From NCBI GenBank assembly GCA_026413755.1, contig JAOAKH010000003.1, positions 1 through 64,000 of the forward strand: 64,000 nt of DNA, read 5' to 3'. Below the pieces are notes generated by a model. It was not told the origin of the DNA. It did no database searches and was given only the letters and a program-made list of their open reading frames with translations. Made by a program: the position numbers and the translations under genes. Positions 22,388-30,864 of the stretch are shown one piece after another. Position 1 is the stretch's first letter; the number at the start of each line of letters is the position of its first letter. Source of the DNA: Acidilobaceae archaeon (GTDB taxonomy: Archaea; Thermoproteota; Thermoprotei_A; Sulfolobales; Acidilobaceae).

Positions 22388-23769
22388 CACAAGAGCTCAG
22401 TCACGGCCATGGCCACTCCTTGGGAGATCAGCGGGTAGACGGGCGACAGGAACCACCCCCTCTGAAGGGCAGCGGCGGGCAGAGCTACTAGTGGCGAAGT
22501 TGAGAGGAGAAGCCTGGTGAGCTCTTCTATGAGGCCTTCAGACCCAGAGCCGAGACCGGGCATAGAGGCAGCAGCCGGCTTAAGAAGGGAAAGGCTGTAA
22601 ATGGCTACAGGTATAGAGAAGGCCGCAACGATGCCGAGCACGGCTGCCTGCATGGAAGCAGACCTGGCGTGCCTCCTTGCCTCCTCCACTAAGTCGTAGA
22701 GACGAGCCAGCGCCTCACCGAGGCCTGCAGTGCCTGCCACTTTTGCTGCAGAGATCACTGACCTTATTACCTCCGGCGCCAGCCTTTCAGCCCTAGAGAG
22801 CCTCTCTTCTGGCAAGTATCCCAACCTCGCCTCTTCCGCCGCGGCCCTCAGCTCTGCCAGCGCCCTCTCCGAGAGCCTCCTGTAGCCCACGTTCATTATC
22901 TCAACCGCTACAGTCGCTCCCAGGAGGAAGGCGAGGCCTGCCGCAGGGGAGACCTTGAAGTTTATTGCTGCTGCAGCGAGAGGGACGGAGAAGGTAAGTA
23001 GCGACTCGAGGTAGCCAAGCCTGTACTCGCCTATGGAGGGCCTTGTGAGGAGCATAGCTATTGCTCCCGCAGGCGCCATCGCGAGCGGTAGGGTCACTAA
23101 GGCCATGGGAAGGGAACCGCCAAGGAGGGCGACGGGCGTTATGGCAACTACGGAGACTATGGCCGCAACTATTCCTTCAGCCACCACCCTCCCGAACTCC
23201 ACGTGACCCCTCCACTGCTCCCCCACTGCATCGATGGCCCTCCTGAAGAGGAGCATGCTGAGCTGGGTGCGGGAGGCTCCCATTGTCTGCGCGTTTACGT
23301 AATCCCTCATGACCTCTCCGAACTTGCCCGCGGGCGTTGTCTCCGCGAGCCGCTTCAGGGCAGAGATAGGGTCCTTTCCTGCGTCCAGCAGCAACCTTAG
23401 GCGGGCTATCTCGAACCTGGTCCAGCGGAAGCCTTCCCCCTCTGCTCTCAGGAGCAGGTCCGCCACGTGAACAGGACTCTTTGAGTAAACGAGGAGGTAG
23501 GCGAGCAGCGCGGGGAGCTCCCTGTCTACGCCGCGACCTACGAGATATCTCCAGATCGTTGGCGCAAAGGCTATGGTCAACAAGGGGAGAGGAAGGAGGA
23601 GGAGCGCGGCGCGGAAGAAGAGGGAGAGGGCTAGCAGGAGAGGCAGGGAGAGCAGGGAGGCGAGGAGGAGTGCACTAAACAGCTTCACAGCGTGGGGCCC
23701 GTAGAGCTCCAACTCCCAGCCAAAATAAAGCCAGGCCCTCTTTACTGCGAGGAGGAGGCTGTCCCTCAA
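22387..23769 (-). CDS. Type IV pilus / T2SSF-type membrane platform protein
   Basis: A 460-residue polytopic inner-membrane protein of the TadC/GspF class. Two hydrophobic blocks near the N terminus (about 30-75), a cytoplasmic helical domain (LRLLLDAGKDPISALKRLAE and following, about 115-180), several more helices (about 205-290), a second T2SSF domain (about 300-370) and C-terminal helices. It anchors the assembly ATPase and draws pilin subunits from the membrane. Its GTG/ATG start overlaps the stop of the ATPase gene by four bases. With the pilin and ATPase it makes a minimal archaeal pilus set; whether it is for adhesion, aggregation or secretion cannot be told. Confidence 0.85.
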   Translation of the reverse strand: MRDSLLLAVKRAWLYFGWELELYGPHAVKLFSALLLASLLSLPLLLALSLFFRAALLLLPLPLLTIAFAPTIWRYLVGRGVDRELPALLAYLLVYSKSPVHVADLLLRAEGEGFRWTRFEIARLRLLLDAGKDPISALKRLAETTPAGKFGEVMRDYVNAQTMGASRTQLSMLLFRRAIDAVGEQWRGHVEFGRVVAEGIVAAIVSVVAITPVALLGGSLPMALVTLPLAMAPAGAIAMLLTRPSIGEYRLGYLESLLTFSVPLAAAAINFKVSPAAGLAFLLGATVAVEIMNVGYRRLSERALAELRAAAEEARLGYLPEERLSRAERLAPEVIRSVISAAKVAGTAGLGEALARLYDLVEEARRHARSASMQAAVLGIVAAFSIPVAIYSLSLLKPAAASMPGLGSGSEGLIEELTRLLLSTSPLVALPAAALQRGWFLSPVYPLISQGVAMAVTELL

Positions 23770-25181
23770 GCCCTTATCGCCTCTCCGTATGAGCTCATGT
23801 AGAACCTCGCTATGGCCTTATGGAAGTCCTCCGGCGACAGGCCCACGAGCTTCTCCAGCAACTCCGCCCTACCCTCCAGCTCCCTTGCCAGCTCCCTGTG
23901 GGGCGCTCCAAGCTTCTGCCAAGCCTCTTCTATCCTCGCGCTCCTCTTGATCACCTCTTCCGCGCTATGTGGGGAGAAAGAGTCGTCTATTGCGTTCCAG
24001 GAGAAGACCTTCACTATCTCGTCCTCGTAGATCTCGGCCACACCACTAACCCTCCTCCTAGCCTTGCCGCCGTAGACAGGCATCTTTCTCACATGAACCA
24101 TCACTGCCAGGAGCCTGAGGAAGAGCTGAGGCAGGCCTATGGGCTCCATCTGGAGCCTCAGGACGGCTCCCTCGGGGCTGTCTGCATGAAAAGTGGTCAT
24201 GACGCCGTGGCCCAGCGCGGCTGCCTGAGCCAAAATCCTGGCCTCCCTCCCCCTTACCTCCCCTACAATGATGTACTCCGCCCTCCTCCTCAGGGAGAAC
24301 TTGAGGAGGGCCTCCAGGTCTACCTCCGTTAGGGCCTCCCCTGGCATGGAGGGCCTGGTTATGAGGGAGTCCCAGTGCGGCGTCAGGAGCCTCAATTCTG
24401 GCGTATCCTCTATGGTGATCACCCTATAGTAAGGAGGTATGAAGCCCGTGAGTGCCTGGAGCAGAGTGGTCTTCCCGGCCCCCATGCTCCCTATGACCAT
24501 CGTGAAGAGCTGGGCTTCCACCATTAGCCAGAGGTACGAGGCCATGAGAGGAGAGAGGATCCTGCTGGCTATCATGTCCCCTATGGTGGTCGGCTTCTCC
24601 GGATACTTCCTTAGCACGAAGCTGCTACCGAACCGGGAGATCTCCTTCATAAAGGTGACGGCCACCCTGAACCCTTCTGTGGTCAGCCCCTCCGCGTAGG
24701 GGGAGGCGATGCTGACCAGCCTACCTGCCTTCCTTGCAAGCTGTACTGCCAGCGAATCCACGGTAGCTGCATTGAGGACGAGATCTACGTCAACCCAGCG
24801 GGCCGGCACTAGCCTATGTATCACTGAGACGTTCTTGCCAGCCCCCTCTACAGCTATCTCCTCCACGTTAGGGTCGGCGACGAGGGGGTATATGGGCCCG
24901 TAGCCGCTGAGGGCCTTCTTTACATGGTACTCCTCCGCCTCCCCCTCTGGCTTAGAGAGCCCCGAGAGCACCTCCTTTACTCTCTCCTCCGGGACCTGGG
25001 GCTCCACGAACCTCAGCCTCACGAGGCCCATGTCGTCAGAGTACAGGTAGTACCTCACGGGGCCCACGCCGTAGTGAGCTAGTATCCTCCACTCTTCCGG
25101 CGGGGCCTGGAGCTCCTCCCTCCTCTCCTCCTTCTTCGGGGACCTCAGGACCTCCATAAGAGCTTCAAGCATAAAAACCAC
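23766..25181 (-). CDS. Type II/IV secretion (pilus assembly) ATPase
   Basis: A 471-residue GspE/PilB-like ATPase powering pilus assembly at the membrane. The N-terminal domain (about 1-200) is followed by a RecA core: VIGSMGAGKTTLL (Walker A, about 230-242), IEDTPELRLLTPHWDSL (Asp box), EYIIVGEVRGREA (Walker B) and MTTFHADSPEGAV (His box). Archaeal members work with one T2SSF platform and class III-signal pilins, both adjacent here. ATG 25181 lies 20 bases after the pilin stop, so the three genes form an operon pilin-ATPase-platform. Confidence 0.9.
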   Translation of the reverse strand: MVFMLEALMEVLRSPKKEERREELQAPPEEWRILAHYGVGPVRYYLYSDDMGLVRLRFVEPQVPEERVKEVLSGLSKPEGEAEEYHVKKALSGYGPIYPLVADPNVEEIAVEGAGKNVSVIHRLVPARWVDVDLVLNAATVDSLAVQLARKAGRLVSIASPYAEGLTTEGFRVAVTFMKEISRFGSSFVLRKYPEKPTTIGDMIASRILSPLMASYLWLMVEAQLFTMVIGSMGAGKTTLLQALTGFIPPYYRVITIEDTPELRLLTPHWDSLITRPSMPGEALTEVDLEALLKFSLRRRAEYIIVGEVRGREARILAQAAALGHGVMTTFHADSPEGAVLRLQMEPIGLPQLFLRLLAVMVHVRKMPVYGGKARRRVSGVAEIYEDEIVKVFSWNAIDDSFSPHSAEEVIKRSARIEEAWQKLGAPHRELARELEGRAELLEKLVGLSPEDFHKAIARFYMSSYGEAIRA

Positions 25182-25201
25182 CTTTGAAGAAAGGGGGGAG
25201 G

Positions 25202-25612
25202 TTAGCCCAGGTTCACGGCCCTCCTCATGACCTGCTCCTTTGACCTATACTCTATTATCACTACCTTTGCCTCTGCAGGCACTATGAGGACGTAAGAGTG
25301 TTTTGCCCCCGGCGCTAGGGTCGTGCCTGCGCCTTCCCCTACCGTCCTAGCCTGCAGCAGCTCGCCGTTCCTGCCAAGGTAATATATGCCGCTTATCGTC
25401 ACGTCGTTCCTGAAACCGTTCACCACGTCGACCTGCACAAGAGCCCTGGTAGAGTTAATGGCTGAACGGTAAGCGGTGACTATGAGCTGATCGCCAGAAC
25501 TCATAATGGTCTCTGAGGTCCTGGCAAAGTACTCGTACACCAGCATGCCTCCTATTACGGTGAAGGCTATTAGCACGAGGGTAGCCACCAGCGGCGACAG
25601 GCCTTTCCTCAC
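25202..25612 (-). CDS. Archaeal type IV pilin-like protein
   Basis: A 136-residue pilin precursor. The N terminus MRKGLSPLVATLVLIAFTVI is a class III signal: short basic head, KG|LS cleavage region and a hydrophobic core that becomes the filament spine. The mature part is a beta-rich head (QVDVVNGFRNDVTISGIYY; LAPGAKHSYVLIVP) with an NST sequon (INSTRAL) for N-glycosylation. First gene of the pilus operon. The prepilin peptidase is not in the window. Other pilins normally accompany it, and none is seen, so this may be the sole or a minor subunit. Confidence 0.82.
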   Translation of the reverse strand: MRKGLSPLVATLVLIAFTVIGGMLVYEYFARTSETIMSSGDQLIVTAYRSAINSTRALVQVDVVNGFRNDVTISGIYYLGRNGELLQARTVGEGAGTTLAPGAKHSYVLIVPAEAKVVIIEYRSKEQVMRRAVNLG

Positions 25613-25707
25613 GCTCTCACCTCACGCTCCTCTAAGCTGCGCAGGGAGTTTGGCTTTCGATCTTCAAATCCTAATAAGGCGGGAGCACGGGGGAGGCAGG
25701 GAGCCCT

Positions 25708-26619
25708 TTGGAGAAGGTGAAGGACGTTAGAGTAGGGCCCAACATGAAAGTGTGCGAGTTAGTGGAGGCCTTCGGCGCCATGCACGGCTTCACCGCAGCG
25801 AGCATCTACGAGGCCGTTAACGTGTTGAGGGAGGGGCTTAAGGAGAGCGACCTGAGGGTCCTCTCGTTCACTGGAAACCTGGTAGCCACAGGATTGAGGG
25901 GCGTCATAGCCCAGCTGCTGAGAGAGGGGCGCTTCAATGTAGTGTTCACCACTACTGGGGCAGTGGATCACGATATAGCTAGGAGCATGGGAGGGAGGTA
26001 CCTCAAGGGGCGGTTTGAAGCGGACGACTCCAAGCTCAGAGAGCTGGACGTCTACAGGCTGGGCAACGTCTTCATACCTTCCGACTCATATGGGGAGCTT
26101 ATAGAAGCATTCGTAACCAGGCTCGTGGAGAAGGCCATAGAAAGGAAGGGGAGGTGGGGCACTTACGAGCTCCTGAGGCTCGCCGGAGAGATGATAAGCG
26201 ATGAGGACAGCTTCCTCCGTGCGGCGAGGCTTGCCGGGGCAGAGGTCTTCGTGCCCGGGTGGCCTGACGGAGCCTTCGGCACCGCGCTGTTCATGGAGAG
26301 GCAGAAGGGGAAGCAGATAGAGGTGGACTACTTTGCAGATATGTTGAGGCTCTCAGGGCTGTTCTTCACCTCAAAGAGGGCCGCAGGGCTCATAGTTGGG
26401 GGAGGCATAAGCAAGCACCACGCCCTCTGGTGGTCGCAGTTCAAAGGGGGGCTGGACTACGCCGTTTACATAACTACTGCCCATGAGGGCGACGGGAGCC
26501 TTAGCGGCGCGCGGCCGAGGGAGGCAGTTAGCTGGGGAAAGATAGGCGTGGGCGCCAGGGTAGCGACGGTACAAGGAGACGCGACGGTGATCTTGCCGAT
26601 GATCGCGGCCTGCATATAG
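25708..26619 (+). CDS. dys: Deoxyhypusine synthase
   Basis: A 303-residue NAD-dependent enzyme that transfers the aminobutyl group of spermidine to a lysine of translation factor aIF5A, the first step to hypusine. FTGNLVATGLRGVIAQLLREG, VFTTTGAVDHD, VFVPGWPDGAFG, GLIVGGGISKHH and AHEGDGSLSGARPREAVSWGKI include the NAD and spermidine sites; the lysine in SWGKI (about 285) is the catalytic one. TTG start at 25708 after an AT-poor leader. Monocistronic between the pilus operon (divergent) and top6B. Confidence 0.92.
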   Translation: MEKVKDVRVGPNMKVCELVEAFGAMHGFTAASIYEAVNVLREGLKESDLRVLSFTGNLVATGLRGVIAQLLREGRFNVVFTTTGAVDHDIARSMGGRYLKGRFEADDSKLRELDVYRLGNVFIPSDSYGELIEAFVTRLVEKAIERKGRWGTYELLRLAGEMISDEDSFLRAARLAGAEVFVPGWPDGAFGTALFMERQKGKQIEVDYFADMLRLSGLFFTSKRAAGLIVGGGISKHHALWWSQFKGGLDYAVYITTAHEGDGSLSGARPREAVSWGKIGVGARVATVQGDATVILPMIAACI

Positions 26620-26695
26620 AGTTATAAGGGGCAGTGAGAGATAGAAAGAGGTCCAGAGCTTTTGAGCCCTCAGGGGAGAAGGGGGTAGAGGGCTT

Positions 26696-28351
26696 ATGAG
26701 TGAGGAGAAGAAGTATAAAGAGATGGGGATAGCGAGGTTCTTCGCTAGGTACCCAGAGCTAACAGGCTACTCCAGCCCCCAGAAGGCCCTTTATCAAACG
26801 ATCAGGGAGCTAGTGGAGAACTCTCTAGATGCGATAGACGGCCACGAGGAGGGCAGGCAAGTAGCCCTGCCGCTCATAAAGGTAGTCATAGAGGAGGTCG
26901 CCATTGTGCACGATGAGGAGGGGAAGAAGGTCATGTGTAGAGTGACCGCGGAGGACAACGGGGTAGGAGTCCCTCCTACGGTAATCGCTAACGCCTTTGC
27001 GAAGGTGCTATACAGTAGCAAGTACGTGACAAAGCAGACTAGAGGCATGTACGGCATTGGAGTGAAGGCCGCCGTAATGTACTCCCAGGCCACCGGCGGA
27101 AGCGGCGTGGACGTGATCTCCACCACCTCCTCGCTGGAGGACGTCTACTGGAGGAGGCTGAAGATAGACCTAGAGAAGAACGAGCCCATAGTGCTTGGCA
27201 CCGGCAGCTGGAGAAAGCAGGGTAGCTGGCGGGGGACTCGAGTCTCGATGACAATGGAGTGCGACTGGCCTAGGGCTAGGCAAAAGATCATAGAGTACTT
27301 CCAGAAGACGTCTATAATAGCACCGTATGTCCAGATGCTCTTCCTTACGCCCGAAAAGGAGCTCTACGTTTTCCCAAAGCGCGCAGAGAAGATCCCTGAT
27401 CCCCCTAGGGAAGCAAAACCCCACCCTCACGGTGTGGACGTGGAGACCTTCAAGCTAATGCTTAGGGAGACAAAGGCAAGGACTTTCAAGCAGTTCCTCA
27501 TGAAGGAGTTCCAGTCTGTGGGGGAGAAGAGCGCGAGGGCTATCATAAGGGAGGCCAAGAAAAGGATAAAGGATAAGGATATAAGCGGTGATATCTCCCC
27601 CGCGGATCTTCTCCAGGCCTCCGACGGTTCCCTTGCGGCGATAGTGGACATAATGAAGACCCTGAGGTTCCAGCCGCCAAAGAGCAAATACCTCAGCCCC
27701 TTGGGGGAGGACCTCGTGAAGGCGAGCCTGATCTCCACCTTCAATCCCGAATGGGCAGACGCGATAAGGAGGTCACCCAGATCCTACCAGGGCCACCCCT
27801 TCATCGTGGAGCTCGGGATGGCATATGGAGGTCATATAGAGCCCATGAATGAGCCCCTGCTGCTAAGGTACGCCAACAAGGTCCCTCTGCTCTCCGCAGA
27901 AAAAGAGGACGTATCATATAAGGTCATGATGGGAGTGGACTGGAAGCAGTACAAGGTAACCTTTCCGGCCCCCCTAGTGATCCTCGTCCACGTAGTGAGC
28001 ACCAAGATACCTTACAAGAGTATGGGGAAGGAGAGCATTAGCGAGGTGCCGGAGATAGAGCAGGAGATCAGATACGGCCTGCTAGAGCTGGGGAGGAGGC
28101 TAAGGGAGTATCTATCTGAGAAGGAGAGGAGGGAGGAGGCCATGAACAGGGCGCTCGCTATATCGAAGTACTTACCAGAAATAGCAAGGGGCCTGAAGAT
28201 CTTAGAAAAGGAGCCGCGCTCCTGGACTCCTCTGGAGCCAGGGGAGGAGAGGGATTTGCTGGAGGATCTCATAAAGCTGGTCTCTAGGCACGTCCATCTG
28301 CGTGACCAGCAGGGAGAGGAGGTGGTGAGGAAGATACTGAGGGTGAAGTGA
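26696..28351 (+). CDS. top6B: DNA topoisomerase VI subunit B
   Basis: A 551-residue ATPase subunit of topoisomerase VI, a type IIB enzyme that relaxes and decatenates DNA. It has a GHKL ATP fold (LVENSLDAIDG with the Mg-binding asparagine, DNGVGVPP, GMYGIGVKAAVMYSQ), an H2TH-like middle (about 255-310), and a transducer domain with the switch lysine region (about 400-440). It is immediately followed by subunit A with one base between, the normal arrangement for the heterotetramer. Confidence 0.96.
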   Translation: MSEEKKYKEMGIARFFARYPELTGYSSPQKALYQTIRELVENSLDAIDGHEEGRQVALPLIKVVIEEVAIVHDEEGKKVMCRVTAEDNGVGVPPTVIANAFAKVLYSSKYVTKQTRGMYGIGVKAAVMYSQATGGSGVDVISTTSSLEDVYWRRLKIDLEKNEPIVLGTGSWRKQGSWRGTRVSMTMECDWPRARQKIIEYFQKTSIIAPYVQMLFLTPEKELYVFPKRAEKIPDPPREAKPHPHGVDVETFKLMLRETKARTFKQFLMKEFQSVGEKSARAIIREAKKRIKDKDISGDISPADLLQASDGSLAAIVDIMKTLRFQPPKSKYLSPLGEDLVKASLISTFNPEWADAIRRSPRSYQGHPFIVELGMAYGGHIEPMNEPLLLRYANKVPLLSAEKEDVSYKVMMGVDWKQYKVTFPAPLVILVHVVSTKIPYKSMGKESISEVPEIEQEIRYGLLELGRRLREYLSEKERREEAMNRALAISKYLPEIARGLKILEKEPRSWTPLEPGEERDLLEDLIKLVSRHVHLRDQQGEEVVRKILRVK

Positions 28352-28352
28352 G

Positions 28353-29501
28353 GTGGACAAGGTAGACGCGGAGGCGAGGAAGAGGGCTGCGGCTATCCTC
28401 AGGGAGAAGCTCATACCGCTAATAAAGGACCTTAAGGCCGGGGAGCCCCTGAAGCTGGTCATACCCAAGAGGACCCTCTCAAACACTATGCTAGACCCAG
28501 AGAAGGGAATACTGATCCTAAAGGATGAGAAGCTGGAGAGGCACCTGCTGGACGCAGGAGAGGCAAGGAGGTTCATGCAGACTATACTCATGGCATCGAT
28601 AATATACCAAGCACTAGTGGAAAACGAGTACCCGACCATAAGGGACCTCTACTACAGAGGAAAACACACTTTACAGTATCGGGACCTTGAGGGAAAGGTG
28701 AGGGAGGAGAACACTTGGGACGAGCAGCAAGAGAGCGACGCAGTGCTCAGGGACATAGAAGTCATGACTAACCTGCTGAGAGAGGAGATGCTCATACTCA
28801 GCAAGGAGAAAGGAAAGATGGTGGGGGACATGAGGATAAGGAGTGGGCCCGACGTCATAGACCTATCGAAGCTCGGCCACGGCGCCTATGCGATCGAGTC
28901 CACCCCGGATTTCATAGAGTTCCTAGACTATAACGCAGAGTTCGTGCTAGTGGTTGAGAAGGACGCCGTGTTCCAGCAGCTCCACAGGATAGGCTTCTGG
29001 AGGCAGTACAAGTGCCTCCTCATCACAGGAGCAGGACAGCCAGACAGAGCTACCAGGAGGCTCGTCAGGAGGCTTAACGAGGAGCTGGGGCTCCCAGTAT
29101 ATGTGCTCACCGACAGCGACCCGTATGGGTGGAACATATATTCAGTCTTCAAGGTGGGGAGCATAACGCTGAGCTATGAGAGCGAGAGGCTGGCTACGCC
29201 GAAGGCCCGCTTCCTGGGGGTCTCCATGACAGACATATTCGGGGACAAGAAGAAGAAGCCCTACCTCACGGAGGAAGAGAGGAAGAACTTCATAATAAAG
29301 GCAAAGGACGAAGACATAAAGAGGGCTCAGGACCTCCAGAAGTACTCCTGGTTCCAGACGCCAAAGTGGAAGAAGGAAATAGATTTGTTCCTCGAAAAGA
29401 GGGCAAAGCTAGAAATAGAGGCCCTGGTGGGCAAAGGTCTGAAGTTCCTAGCTTACAAGTACCTTCCAGAGAAGATTCAGACAGGAGACTGGATAGAGTA
29501 G
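28353..29501 (+). CDS. top6A: DNA topoisomerase VI subunit A (Spo11-like)
   Basis: A 382-residue cleavage subunit homologous to Spo11. The winged-helix domain holds the catalytic tyrosine in DLYYRGKHTLQ (about residue 100), which forms the covalent DNA link. The Toprim domain has VVEKDAVFQ and the acidic pair in VLTDSDPYGWNIY. GTG start one base after the top6B stop. A candidate antisense C/D sRNA overlaps its stop codon at the 3' end. Confidence 0.96.
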   Translation: MDKVDAEARKRAAAILREKLIPLIKDLKAGEPLKLVIPKRTLSNTMLDPEKGILILKDEKLERHLLDAGEARRFMQTILMASIIYQALVENEYPTIRDLYYRGKHTLQYRDLEGKVREENTWDEQQESDAVLRDIEVMTNLLREEMLILSKEKGKMVGDMRIRSGPDVIDLSKLGHGAYAIESTPDFIEFLDYNAEFVLVVEKDAVFQQLHRIGFWRQYKCLLITGAGQPDRATRRLVRRLNEELGLPVYVLTDSDPYGWNIYSVFKVGSITLSYESERLATPKARFLGVSMTDIFGDKKKKPYLTEEERKNFIIKAKDEDIKRAQDLQKYSWFQTPKWKKEIDLFLEKRAKLEIEALVGKGLKFLAYKYLPEKIQTGDWIE

Positions 29502-29560
29502 GCCTCAGCTGGGAGTTCGTTGCATCACCCCTCAGCAGCGGTAGATGACCTCATCGACCA
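29501..29560 (-). ncRNA. Candidate C/D box sRNA antisense to the end of top6A
   Basis: On the minus strand the order C - guide - D' - C' - guide - D is complete. Terminal stem GGTC (29559-29556) pairs with GGCC (29504-29501, one G-U). C-box core GATGA lies at 29555-29551, D' CTGA at 29535-29532, C' GTGATGC at 29528-29522, D CTGA at 29508-29505. The two guides are 15 and 13 bases. A TATA-like ATATTAAG about 26 bases upstream would start transcription at about 29560. The C box lacks the conserved U before GATGA, a weakness. I did not find a clear rRNA or tRNA target from memory for the guides (CATCTACCGCTG before D' and AACGAACTCCCAG before D). Confidence 0.55.
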
Positions 29561-29580
29561 GAGAGACATATAGGGGGAGA

Positions 29581-29591
29581 GCTTAATATGC
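29581..29591 (-). promoter_or_regulatory. TATA box for the minus-strand C/D sRNA
   Basis: On the minus strand the sequence reads GCATATTAAGC, a TATA-like element whose centre is about 26 bases before the predicted sRNA 5' end at 29560. Confidence 0.45.
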
Positions 29592-29687
29592 GGGGGAGCG
29601 CTGCTGGAGGTCTACTACGAGTTCATAGCCTTTCCCTGCGGGGAGAGGCTCAGCTCTCCTCTTGGCCTATTCGGCAGAGAGTTTAAA

Positions 29688-30179
29688 GTGTACCGCGGGA
29701 GCTCCCTCTCGAGGGCTGTCCCTAGGGCGCGCCAGATCCTCCTCCTCTCGCCGCAAGATCCCCTAGCTTACTATTTGAGCGTAAGGCATGAGCTAGAGCG
29801 TCGGGTGGAGTGGGAGGGAGACTGCCCGAGGGCAAGGGAGGAGGCGGGCGCATGGTTCCTCTGCAGGCACAGCCTGAAGGAGAGGGGAGAGCTGTACGAC
29901 CTCTACGAGTGCGAGGAGCTAGTTCACCTGGCCGGCAGCCCGCCGCCTTACTCGCGCGTTACCGGCTGCCTTGTGGAGCTCCTCCTGCTCCTCACAAAGG
30001 CGAGGGCAGGGGCCGTGAGGGGTTACGTGGAGCACGCCCGCTGGCTGCTCTGGTGCGTAGAAAGGGCCTCGAGAGGCAACGCTAAGTATGTGGGGGCCGC
30101 AAGGGATGTGCTGCAGGAGCTTGAAGCTCTTGAGGGAGAGGGCAAGGGAAGTAAGGAGGCTGTACTACGAGATAGTTGA
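29688..30179 (+). CDS. Uncharacterised protein upstream of MptE; N terminus uncertain
   Basis: At least 163 residues, Cys-rich for this genome (about six cysteines), mostly helical (LSVRHELERRVEWEG; LVELLLLLTKARAGAVRGYV), with no recognised family. The canonical start is GTG 29688, but the same frame is open back to 29574 and reads convincingly (ALLEVYYEFIAFPCGERL, then GLFGREFKVYRG), with no ATG, GTG or TTG. CTG 29601 or 29604 or ATA 29586 are possible. A TATA-like CATATAG at 29567-29573 suggests the transcript begins near 29596, which would favour CTG. It overlaps mptE by about 74 bases in another frame. Confidence 0.55.
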   Translation: MYRGSSLSRAVPRARQILLLSPQDPLAYYLSVRHELERRVEWEGDCPRAREEAGAWFLCRHSLKERGELYDLYECEELVHLAGSPPPYSRVTGCLVELLLLLTKARAGAVRGYVEHARWLLWCVERASRGNAKYVGAARDVLQELEALEGEGKGSKEAVLRDS

Positions 30180-30825
30180 GCCCCTGTTCTCATATCCGCG
30201 TCACAAGGAGAGCCTCGCCTCCCTGCTAGGGCCTCAGACGTGTTATGAGGAGTGCCTCTCTGCGCAGGAGCTCTCGGAGGCACTGGAGAGCAGACACGTC
30301 TGCGTCCTGGGCCCCCTGCCCTCCAGGCCAGAGGGCTGCGAGGTCTACGGCGCCCCTGAAGGGGGGCTCGGGAGGGCTCTGGAGCTAGGCGTGAGGCTGA
30401 CTTACGTGACTGGCGATATGGATGCGGAGGAGGGGCTTGCCTCGCTCGCCCTCCTAACCGTGCCCTTTCTGCTGATCCACCTACATGGCGACAACAGAGA
30501 GAGGGTGCTGCTCTTCAGCTCGCTCCTTAGGAGGAGGGGGGTGCTATACACATCCCAAGTAGACGCTGTGGGCTGCGTGCTCCCCTTGGGGGGCTTCACC
30601 GACGGCGACAGGGCAGTCATAGCAGCTATGCTAATGGGGGCGGAGGCGGTGAAGGCGTACGGCTACGACTTCTCCGCACCCTTCAGAGGCCGTAAGCCCG
30701 AGGCAGCCATGAGGGACAAGGGCCTGAAGCTCCTCGCGGCCCGGGAGATCCTCTTTAGGTCCGCCGTCCTCCTAGGGTACTCTGTGGAAGAGGGCACTCA
30801 CATGACTTTCTTGCGCAGGCGCTAA
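30106..30825 (+). CDS. mptE: MptE-like 6-hydroxymethyldihydropterin diphosphokinase (DUF115)
   Basis: About 240 residues of the archaeal DUF115/MptE family, which adds pyrophosphate to 6-hydroxymethyl-7,8-dihydropterin in folate/methanopterin synthesis. It is unrelated to bacterial FolK. Motifs: VCVLGPLPSRPEG, YGAPEGGLGRALELGVRLTYVTGDMD, LLIHLHGDNRERV, and GGFTDGDRAVIAAMLMGAE, then YGYDFS. An in-frame ATG at 30088 gives a slightly longer form; 30106 has GGGGG nine bases upstream and reduces overlap with the preceding gene. It could act with the DHPS-related protein at 2264-3397 in the same pathway. Confidence 0.82.
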   Translation: MCCRSLKLLRERAREVRRLYYEIVEPLFSYPRHKESLASLLGPQTCYEECLSAQELSEALESRHVCVLGPLPSRPEGCEVYGAPEGGLGRALELGVRLTYVTGDMDAEEGLASLALLTVPFLLIHLHGDNRERVLLFSSLLRRRGVLYTSQVDAVGCVLPLGGFTDGDRAVIAAMLMGAEAVKAYGYDFSAPFRGRKPEAAMRDKGLKLLAAREILFRSAVLLGYSVEEGTHMTFLRRR

Positions 30826-30864
30826 AACATAAGCTCTCGAAGGGGAGAGCTGCGGGGAGAGAGG

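Noticed and set aside
25630-25700. A TTCAAATCC string resembling a tRNA T loop
   Set aside because: No acceptor, D or anticodon arm could be folded around it.
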